A DNA stretch of 64,000 bases from Arcicella sp040387735 (GTDB lineage Bacteria > Bacteroidota > Bacteroidia > Cytophagales > Spirosomataceae): positions 1 to 64,000 of the forward strand of contig JAZKDE010000056.1 in NCBI GenBank assembly GCA_040387735.1, in the 5' to 3' direction. A program made the translations under genes and the position numbers. Under the pieces are notes generated by a model, which saw nothing but the letters and a program-made list of their open reading frames with translations, did no database searches and was not told the origin of the DNA. The number at the start of each line of letters is the position of its first letter. The first letter of the stretch is position 1. Of the stretch, positions 36,159 through 42,882 are shown one piece after another.

Positions 36159-36172
36159 TAAGCAAATATTTT

Positions 36173-36207
36173 GGGAAGTCTCTACTTAAAATGGAGACTT
36201 CCTTTTT
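36173..36207 (+). terminator. Terminator after the M14 gene
   Basis: GGAAGTCTC at 36174-36182 pairs with GAGACTTCC at 36194-36202, followed by TTTTT. Confidence 0.8.
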
Positions 36208-36217
36208 CTGATTAATA

Positions 36218-36793
36218 ATGGACAAAGTTCAACTTCGTAAATATTACCTTTCTAAACGCAAAGCAATTTCCTCCGAAGAAATTGCCGAAAAAAGTCAGCA
36301 AATTGCTGATTTATTTTTTCAATCTTTCGACCTTTCAAATATTCAAAAGCTCCATATTTTCTTACCAATCATCCGAAATAAAGAGATAAATACATTCCTG
36401 ATAATCAAACACTTAAATAAGCATTTTCCGCAAATAAATATCATCATTCCAAAGACGATTATTAGTACCTCCGAAATGGAACATTATCTTTTAGATGAAG
36501 AAAAATTAACCGAAAATCAATGGGGAATTTTAGAACCTTCGGATGAAAATCTGGTAAAATTTGAACCTTCAACCATTGATTTAGTCATTATTCCCTTATT
36601 AGTTTTTGACAAGCACGGCAATCGAGTTGGCTACGGCAAAGGGTTTTACGACCGTTTTCTGCAAAAATGTAAAACAACGACCCTAAAAATTGGACTTTGT
36701 CTTGAAGAGCCAATCGAACAAATTGAAGATGTAAATGAATTTGATATAAAGATGGATTTTTGTATTACTTCTACAAAAAATTACATTTTTTAA
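36218..36793 (+). CDS. 5-formyltetrahydrofolate cyclo-ligase
   Basis: A 191-residue enzyme that converts 5-formyl-THF to 5,10-methenyl-THF with ATP. The N-terminal basic segment QLRKYYLSKRKAIS, the LHIFLPIIRNKEINT strand-turn and the C-terminal GYGKGFYDRFL motif that binds ATP phosphates are diagnostic. The ATG lies 11 bases after the M14 terminator. Confidence 0.93.
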   Translation: MDKVQLRKYYLSKRKAISSEEIAEKSQQIADLFFQSFDLSNIQKLHIFLPIIRNKEINTFLIIKHLNKHFPQINIIIPKTIISTSEMEHYLLDEEKLTENQWGILEPSDENLVKFEPSTIDLVIIPLLVFDKHGNRVGYGKGFYDRFLQKCKTTTLKIGLCLEEPIEQIEDVNEFDIKMDFCITSTKNYIF

Positions 36794-36832
36794 ATTTTCA
36801 TAAACCATTGAAAATCAGAATTTTAATATATT

Positions 36833-36881
36833 ATTCTCGATTCTCTGTTTTCTATTATCTAATTTCCCTTTTCTCTTCAAA
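36833..36881. repeat. Degenerate 7-base-period array
   Basis: In register from 36833: attctcg, attctct, gttttct, attatct, aatttcc, cttttct, cttcaaa. Upstream purine-rich sequence at 36805-36825 is a weak complementary arm. Confidence 0.65.
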
Positions 36882-36891
36882 CTTTATAGAG

Positions 36892-36899
36892 TAATTTTG
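36892..36899 (+). promoter_or_regulatory. -7 box (TAATTTTG)
   Basis: TAnnTTTG match 42 bases before the TTG start at 36941. Confidence 0.5.
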
Positions 36900-36940
36900 C
36901 AGACTTTTTCGCATCAATTGTATTAGATAATTATAAAATC

Positions 36941-37438
36941 TTGAAAACGAGAATATTACTTTTGCTATTGATAGGCGTTTTTTCAAAGTCATTCGGACAG
37001 ATTGATAAAAAAGATTTGTTTCCTATTGAAATAAGGCAGAAGTTTTTGAGTACCAGTTTTATCTATGACCGCCAAATTGTTGATAACCCTTTGGCATTGC
37101 AGATACCTTTATTACAGCTCAGAGACACGCAGGTAAATGTGGAGTTTTTGACCTACAAAAAGCAGAAAAGAGCAGTTCAAATAATCAGTTTGCTTTCGAC
37201 AGGTTTTTCACTTTATACAATTTTCAATCGAGAAAAAGTGTCAAGTGAAGCATATTGGGGAGTTTTAGGAGGAACCGTTTTGGTTACGGGATACTTAAAT
37301 GTCAAATCAAATCTGCATTTGGCAAGAGCCATTCATCGTTACAACGAGGTGATTGCAGAAAATAAAATAGGCTTGATTTTTGATAAATCATTGAACAATC
37401 AAGCAATCGTGGGAATTGGTTTTGTGCATAGTTTTTAG
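36941..37438 (+). CDS. Exported protein of unknown function with a TTG start
   Basis: A 165-residue protein not recognised. TTG at 36941 is the only start that yields a full signal peptide (KTRILLLLLIGVFSKSFGQ); no ATG is in frame upstream before stops. The mature part has a hydrophobic segment near residues 95-120 (SLYTIFNREKV, VLGGTVLVTGYL) and a LHLARAIHRYNEVIAENK helix. Ends FVHSF, with an aromatic last residue. A REP-like hairpin follows 5 bases after the stop. Confidence 0.65.
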   Translation: MKTRILLLLLIGVFSKSFGQIDKKDLFPIEIRQKFLSTSFIYDRQIVDNPLALQIPLLQLRDTQVNVEFLTYKKQKRAVQIISLLSTGFSLYTIFNREKVSSEAYWGVLGGTVLVTGYLNVKSNLHLARAIHRYNEVIAENKIGLIFDKSLNNQAIVGIGFVHSF

Positions 37439-37442
37439 AAAA

Positions 37443-37463
37443 GTAACACGGGAAATTCTCCCG
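37443..37463 (+). repeat. Single REP-like hairpin
   Basis: Foot GTAAC (37443-37447), then a CGGGA/TCCCG stem around AATTC. It starts 5 bases after the stop codon of the preceding gene. Confidence 0.5.
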
Positions 37464-37508
37464 AAACACAGATAATTTTATATAATCAATTCATAATCAA
37501 TTTTTAGA

Positions 37509-38501
37509 ATGAAAGTAGCAGTAGTCGGAGCCACAGGTTTGGTCGGTGGCGAAATCCTTAAAGTATTGGCGGAACGTAATTTCCCCGTAACAGAACTTAT
37601 TCCAGTTGCTTCTGAGCGTTCAGTGGGTAAACAGGTTGAGTTTAAGGGTAAACAGTACACCGTAGTAGGTTTTGACGATGCTATCAAGATGAAACCTAAT
37701 GTGGCGATTTTTTCTGCAGGTGGCGGAACATCTTTAAATTTAGCTCCTCAATTTGCCGCAGCGGGTATTACAGTAGTTGATAATTCGTCAGCATGGAGAA
37801 TGGATCCAACCAAGAAATTGGTAGTTCCAGAAATCAATGCTTACACACTAACGCCAGAAGATAAAATTATTGCCAATCCAAACTGTTCGACAATTCAGAT
37901 GGTGGTGATAATGAATCCATTACATAAAAAGTACAAAATCAAACGAGTTGTTGTTTCAACTTATCAGTCGGTTACAGGAACAGGAAAAGCGGCGGTTGAC
38001 CAACTTTTTGCTGAGCGTGAAGGCCGTACCGATGTTCCAGCGGTATATCCACATAAGATTGACTTAAACGTTTTGCCACACATTGATGTATTCTTGGATA
38101 ATGGTTATACCAAAGAAGAGATGAAAATGGTGAACGAAACCAAGAAAATCATGATGGATGACTCGATTCAGGTAACAGCTACTACTGTTCGTATTCCTAC
38201 AATTGGAGGACACTCTGAGTCCGTGAATATTGAGTTTGAAAATGATTTTGACGTAGAAGAAATGAAGAGCATTTTGGCACAGGAAGAAGGTGTAATCTTA
38301 CAAGATGACCCGAAAAATGCTGTGTACCCAATGCCAATCAATGCACACGGAAAGGATGAGGTTTTTGTAGGACGTATTCGTCGTGATTTAACCCAACCTA
38401 ATACCGTAAATATGTGGATTGTTGCTGATAATTTACGCAAAGGTGCTGCAACAAATGCAGTACAAATTGTGGAATATTTAGCAAAAAATGGTCTTATTTA
38501 G
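37509..38501 (+). CDS. asd: Aspartate-semialdehyde dehydrogenase
   Basis: A 330-residue NADPH enzyme that reduces aspartyl phosphate to the semialdehyde, feeding lysine, diaminopimelate, threonine and methionine. MKVAVVGATGLVGGEIL is the dinucleotide fold, C126 in ANPNCSTIQ the catalytic cysteine, STYQSVTGTGKAA and RIPTIGGHSESVNIEF conserved, with the histidine of GGHSE acting as base. Terminated by a clean hairpin. Confidence 0.97.
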   Translation: MKVAVVGATGLVGGEILKVLAERNFPVTELIPVASERSVGKQVEFKGKQYTVVGFDDAIKMKPNVAIFSAGGGTSLNLAPQFAAAGITVVDNSSAWRMDPTKKLVVPEINAYTLTPEDKIIANPNCSTIQMVVIMNPLHKKYKIKRVVVSTYQSVTGTGKAAVDQLFAEREGRTDVPAVYPHKIDLNVLPHIDVFLDNGYTKEEMKMVNETKKIMMDDSIQVTATTVRIPTIGGHSESVNIEFENDFDVEEMKSILAQEEGVILQDDPKNAVYPMPINAHGKDEVFVGRIRRDLTQPNTVNMWIVADNLRKGAATNAVQIVEYLAKNGLI

Positions 38502-38528
38502 TGATTTATAAGGTTTGATAAAATGTTA

Positions 38529-38557
38529 AAGCCGAGACGAAAATCTCGGCTTTTTTT
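38529..38557 (+). terminator. Terminator after asd
   Basis: AAGCCGAGA pairs with TCTCGGCTT around CGAAAA; then T-run. Confidence 0.9.
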
Positions 38558-38639
38558 GTTCTCAATAAACTGATACCATATCAATAATTAAACCTTTTCT
38601 CAGGTTTTGATGTTGAAAATATACCAAATATTCAACCTA

Positions 38640-39344
38640 ATGGAAAACGAAGAAACAGAAAATAATAAACTCGACCGTATCATTGAAGCCCGCATGAAAT
38701 TGAAGGCTCGGTTTGAGGAAAAGATGAAATCCACGCCTTCGATGGCGGATGAAAAGCCGCAAGGGAAAGGCCCGATTAATCGTCATGGAATGCCCAATAC
38801 ACCCGTTGGACAAACCCTTACGACCAAATGGCCTGTCCTTGATTTAGGCTATCAACCTAAAATTCCATTGGAGAAATGGCGTTTAATTATTGATGGAGAA
38901 GTAGAAAATCCTCTTATTTTAACTTGGGATGATTTGATGGCTTTGCCACAGACAGAAGACGTTTCTGATTTTCACTGTGTAACTACTTGGTCAAAATTGG
39001 ATATGGTTTGGAAAGGTGTGAGTTTGATTGACTTGGCGGCATTAGTACAGCCCAAAGAAACCGCTACGCACATTATGTGTTACGGATACGATACTTATAC
39101 TACGAATGTTTCATTAGAAGAAGCTTTAAAGCCTGATGTTTTATTGGGACATACCGTTGACGGTCAACCACTTACCGTAGAACACGGTGGACCTTTACGC
39201 ATGATTACACCACAATTATACGCTTGGAAAGGCTCGAAGTGGATAAAAAGATTGGAATTTATGCCTAAAAATAAATTAGGATTTTGGGAGGAAAGAGGCT
39301 ATTCAAACACGGCATATCCGTGGAGAAATGATAGATACAGTTGA
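38640..39344 (+). CDS. Sulfite-oxidase-like molybdopterin oxidoreductase
   Basis: From ATG 38640 a 234-residue protein. The N-terminal 45 residues are a charged helix without a twin-arginine or other leader, so it appears cytoplasmic, unlike MsrP/YedY. The Mo-cofactor domain has the molybdenum cysteine C113 in DFHCVTTWS, KWRLIIDGEVENP, VLLGHTVDGQPLTVEHGGPLR and PQLYAWKGSKWIKRL. Substrate unknown. The preceding ATG at 38607 is possible but its eleven extra residues add nothing conserved. Confidence 0.88.
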   Translation: MENEETENNKLDRIIEARMKLKARFEEKMKSTPSMADEKPQGKGPINRHGMPNTPVGQTLTTKWPVLDLGYQPKIPLEKWRLIIDGEVENPLILTWDDLMALPQTEDVSDFHCVTTWSKLDMVWKGVSLIDLAALVQPKETATHIMCYGYDTYTTNVSLEEALKPDVLLGHTVDGQPLTVEHGGPLRMITPQLYAWKGSKWIKRLEFMPKNKLGFWEERGYSNTAYPWRNDRYS

Positions 39345-39390
39345 TTAATTGTGATTAAGTGAGTTGTGATTAATAACTCACTTAATCACT
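39342..39390. repeat. Heptamer-periodic hairpin, probable bidirectional terminator
   Basis: In register from 39342: tgattaa, ttgtgat, taagtga, gttgtga, ttaataa, ctcactt, aatcact. 39351-39365 and 39375-39389 are perfect 15-base reverse complements. It lies between converging oxidoreductase and rnr genes. Confidence 0.75.
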
Positions 39391-39395
39391 AATAT

Positions 39396-41873
39396 CTACC
39401 GTCTCTTTTTTCTATCAGAATTTCTTGAATCTGGTCGTTTTCCACCTTTTGATGACCTCGAATCACCAGATTTATTATATCTTGAATCTCTTCCTCCTCT
39501 TGATGATTTCGGATTGTCTCTTCTTACTTTTCCATCACCACCAACCAATAATAAATCCATACTTCTGCGGGACAGATTACACTCTTTTACTTTCACTTGT
39601 AATTTATCTCCGAAGGTGAAAACTCGTCCGTTGCGTTGTCCTACAATTCTGTAATTTTCACGGTCATAATCATAGAAATCATCTTTCAAATCTACCATTC
39701 TGACTAATCCTTCCGATGCTGTTTCGGTAATTTCTACAAAAATTCCGAATTCAGTAACACCCGAAATAATTCCGTCCCAAACTTTACCATCATCCATCAA
39801 ACTCATGTATTCTACTTGTTTGTATTTGATAGAAGCTCTTTCAGCTTCAGCGGCCATTTTTTCTTGTTCAGAACTATGCTTACAACGTTGTTCCCAAGCA
39901 CCACGCTCTAATGGTTGTCCACCGTCGAGATAATGCTGTAACAAACGGTGAGCCATCATATCGGGATAACGTCTAATTGGACTCGTAAAGTGCGAATAAA
40001 ACGGAAATGCTAAACCAAAATGTCCGATTGGGTCGGTGCTATATTTTGCTTTTGACATTGTGCGAACCGCTAAATTTTCCAAAATATTTTGCTCTGGTTT
40101 ACCTTCTACATCGTGCATTAATTCGTTGAATGAAGTACTAATTCTCGAAACTTCCGTATCGACGTTATAGCCAAATCTTTTGGCAAAGGTCGAAAAGTTT
40201 TTGAGTTTTTCTGGGTCTGGAGCATCGTGAGTACGATAAACCATTGTATTACGTGGCTCAGATTTTTTCAAATTAAAGACATATTCTGCCACTTTTTTAT
40301 TGGCAAGCAACATAAATTCCTCAATCAATTTGTGAGCATCAACTCTGATTTTTTGATAAACCCCCAAAGGTTTTCCATTCTCATCTAAACTAAATCTAAC
40401 CTCTACCGTTTCAAAATTTACGGCTCCTTTTGCAAAACGTTCCTCACGAAGTTTGTGAGCGAGTTGGTTAAGAATATTGAGTTCTTTTTTGTAAGTAGGG
40501 ATTGGAGATTGGGAATTAGAAGTTTCAAATTCCTCAACTTTCTTTTTTCTACTTTTTTTCGTTGGTTCTTCTGTAATTACTGAGGAGTTATCCACATTAT
40601 TTGTGGATAACTCCTCAATATTGTCAACTAATGCTACATTGTCGCCAAGAATGTGAATATTATTCTCTAAACTCGGCTCACTACTCACTGGAAACGGCTC
40701 ACTATCCAATTGTTCTTGTGCTTCCTCGTAACTAAATCGTTTGTCCGAGTGAATAATAGTTCTTCCGAACCACTCTTTCACAACTTGAGCATTGGGCGTA
40801 ATTTCAAATACTGCCGAAAATGTCAATTTATCTTCATTTGGACGAAGTGAACAAAGTCCATTCGAGAGTTTTTCGGGTAACATTGGCACTACTCTATCCA
40901 CCAAATAAACCGAAGTAGCACGTTGATAAGCCTCTTGTTCTAAATTAGATTCTGGCTTAACATAATGCGTAACGTCGGCAATGTGAACGCCAATTTCATA
41001 ATTTCCGTTTTCCAGAAATTCAAAACTCAAGGCATCATCAAAGTCTTTCGCATCAACGGGGTCAATGGTAAAAGTGGTAATTTTTCTAAAATCACGACGC
41101 TTCTTAATTTCACCCGCAAGAATTTTTACGGGAATAGCATCAGCTTCTTTTTCAATATTTTCTGGGAAACGAATCGGCAAACCAAATTCTGCCAAAATAG
41201 CGTGCATTTCAGTATTATTTTCACCTGATTTACCCAATACGTCAATTACAACGCCTTCCATTTTACGTTCACCTTCCGCCCATTTTGTTACTTTCACGAT
41301 AACTTTATCTCCGTGTTGAGCATCTTTAAGGTCATTTTTTGAGACAAAAATATCTCCAAAAATTTTCTTTGAACTCGCAACAACGAAGGCGTAATTAGGC
41401 ATAATCTCAATTGTACCAACTAATTCGGTACGACCTCTTTGGAGGATTTCTACGACTTCGCCTTCAATGCGGTCTGAGCCTTTTTTCTTTTTTGACCAGA
41501 CTAACACTTTCACAATATCTCCGTCAATAGCTCCATTCAATTCACGAGCATTCACGAGAATATCACCTTCACGCCCGTCCACAATTACGAAACCGAAGCG
41601 AACATTTACGTGGTCTATACGTCCTTCAACGAATTCCGTTGTGGTATCCGCTAAATAATGCCCGTCGGCTTGGCGAATCAATTTTTTGTCTTTGTGAAGT
41701 TCCACAATCAAATCCCCAAAAAGGTCTTTGGTTCTACGGTCACGGATGGCAAATGATTTATGGACTTGGTTTAGCGACCAAGCGGTATCTTCGTTTAGTT
41801 GAAAAAACTCCAGGATTTCACCTTTTATTTTATCTTTATAACTCTGTTCTTTCGATGTTTTTTGATTTGTCAT
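39396..41873 (-). CDS. rnr: Ribonuclease R with an unusual insert in its catalytic domain
   Basis: An 825-residue 3'-5' exoribonuclease able to degrade structured RNA. In order: helix-turn-helix-like N-terminus, two cold-shock domains (about 75-225), the RNB domain with TIDPVDAKDFDDALSFEF (metal aspartates) and HFGLAFPFYSHFTSPIRRYPD-type active site in the second half, an S1 domain (GIISGVTEFGIFVEI), and a basic low-complexity tail. ATG 41873 is preferred over GTG 41918. Residues 387-461 are a low-complexity insert (DSEPFPVSSEPS ... NSQSPIPTYKK) between EEAQEQ and ELNILNQLAHKL that homologues lack as I recall; its DNA is built from repeat words. Confidence 0.96.
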   Translation of the reverse strand: MTNQKTSKEQSYKDKIKGEILEFFQLNEDTAWSLNQVHKSFAIRDRRTKDLFGDLIVELHKDKKLIRQADGHYLADTTTEFVEGRIDHVNVRFGFVIVDGREGDILVNARELNGAIDGDIVKVLVWSKKKKGSDRIEGEVVEILQRGRTELVGTIEIMPNYAFVVASSKKIFGDIFVSKNDLKDAQHGDKVIVKVTKWAEGERKMEGVVIDVLGKSGENNTEMHAILAEFGLPIRFPENIEKEADAIPVKILAGEIKKRRDFRKITTFTIDPVDAKDFDDALSFEFLENGNYEIGVHIADVTHYVKPESNLEQEAYQRATSVYLVDRVVPMLPEKLSNGLCSLRPNEDKLTFSAVFEITPNAQVVKEWFGRTIIHSDKRFSYEEAQEQLDSEPFPVSSEPSLENNIHILGDNVALVDNIEELSTNNVDNSSVITEEPTKKSRKKKVEEFETSNSQSPIPTYKKELNILNQLAHKLREERFAKGAVNFETVEVRFSLDENGKPLGVYQKIRVDAHKLIEEFMLLANKKVAEYVFNLKKSEPRNTMVYRTHDAPDPEKLKNFSTFAKRFGYNVDTEVSRISTSFNELMHDVEGKPEQNILENLAVRTMSKAKYSTDPIGHFGLAFPFYSHFTSPIRRYPDMMAHRLLQHYLDGGQPLERGAWEQRCKHSSEQEKMAAEAERASIKYKQVEYMSLMDDGKVWDGIISGVTEFGIFVEITETASEGLVRMVDLKDDFYDYDRENYRIVGQRNGRVFTFGDKLQVKVKECNLSRRSMDLLLVGGDGKVRRDNPKSSRGGRDSRYNKSGDSRSSKGGKRPDSRNSDRKKRR
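40490..40715. repeat. Repeat-derived in-frame insert inside rnr
   Basis: Two 7-base-period stretches flank a palindrome. 40494 on: agtaggg, attggag, attggga, attagaa. 40665 on: ctctaaa, ctcggct, cactact, cactgga, aacggct, cactatc. The same word types occur in intergenic arrays (attagaa/attaggg at 13604). The frame stays open through all three parts. Confidence 0.6.
40581..40617. repeat. 16-bp perfect palindrome with two inverted DnaA-box-like nonamers, inside rnr
   Basis: 40581-40596 and 40602-40617 are exact reverse complements with a 5-base loop. Each arm contains TTATCCACA (40588-40596 and, inverted, 40610-40602), identical to the consensus DnaA box. It encodes part of the rnr insert. Confidence 0.7.
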
Positions 41874-42113
41874 TTTTTGTTTTGGTTTATTATAGGTGCG
41901 TTGTGATGGACTTTTCACTAATTTTAGGATGATACTTTTGGTAGTTTTTCTTACGAAAGGTCGCTATTTATTCCACAAATTCCAAAATATCAGCAGGTTG
42001 ACGATGGATAATTGATAATTAAGTGAATAAATCCCAAAAGTATTTGAGAGAGTATAGCAATATTAGGAAGGGGAATAGGGAGAACTTGATAATATTTTGT
42101 GTTGTCGATTTTC

Positions 42114-42692
42114 TTAAACCTTCCAACGCTTAGCAACTTCCAATGAATAATCCACAAATGCCTTTACGGTATTGTCATAAATCGTATTTCCTACTGAGTC
42201 TGAGCTTTCATCCAGATTTTTATGAGTCTCGTGCGACTCGTATATACGTGGTGAAACGACTGAATATTGATTACTGAAATTAATAATCTTATTAATCACC
42301 GTTGTTAATTCTATACAGGGAATCTTCCCTCCTCGCCCACTCGATACTCCCGCCAAAGCAAATGTTTTGTTGCTGAAAAGATGAGCAAAATCCTTTGCCC
42401 CTAATTGATGAAGAGCGTTTAGTAAATCTCCATTTACCGTAAAATTGTATTCTGGTGTGACAAAAAATACTAAATCAGCCTTTCCCCAAGCTGAAATTAA
42501 TTCGCTTTGAAAATCCGTTAAATTATCTTTGTCAACTATCCCACGTCCAACCGAAGGGATGTCAAAGTGATGAAAATCAACCACAGTAACATTTTGATAA
42601 TCAGCTTCTTGCAATATTTTTTGAATGTACTTTGAAAAGCGTAATGAATTACTGTTTTTTCTGGGTGATGTGGCAATTACGGCAATGTTCAT
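42114..42692 (-). CDS. NADPH-dependent FMN reductase family protein
   Basis: A 192-residue flavodoxin-fold protein. NIAVIATSPRKNSNSLRFSK is the FMN phosphate loop, FFVTPEYNFTVNGDLLNAL the conserved PEYN motif, and FALAGVSSGRGG the third loop. Members reduce FMN, quinones, azo compounds or chromate with NAD(P)H; no particular substrate is indicated. It lies downstream of the M16 gene but after a terminator. Confidence 0.88.
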   Translation of the reverse strand: MNIAVIATSPRKNSNSLRFSKYIQKILQEADYQNVTVVDFHHFDIPSVGRGIVDKDNLTDFQSELISAWGKADLVFFVTPEYNFTVNGDLLNALHQLGAKDFAHLFSNKTFALAGVSSGRGGKIPCIELTTVINKIINFSNQYSVVSPRIYESHETHKNLDESSDSVGNTIYDNTVKAFVDYSLEVAKRWKV

Positions 42693-42770
42693 GGTTAAAT
42701 TTTAGTGTTTTATTGAGCGAATACCCATTAATAACCAAATCTTGTACCAAAAAGTTACAGACAATAAAAC

Positions 42771-42815
42771 AAAAGGAAGTCTTCACTCGCAAGATTTGGA
42801 GCAAAACTTCCTTTT
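42771..42815 (-). terminator. Terminator after the M16 peptidase gene
   Basis: AAAAGGAAGT at 42771-42780 pairs with ACTTCCTTTT at 42806-42815 around a 25-base loop. Confidence 0.65.
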
Positions 42816-42882
42816 ATATTATAAAATAATTTGTTCAACTGGTTCAATAATGGACAATTATACCAGTTTTTTATTATCTGAA

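Noticed and set aside
40581..40617. Origin of replication suggested by paired DnaA boxes
   Set aside because: No dnaA, dnaN, parAB or AT-rich unwinding region nearby, and the boxes lie within a coding gene.
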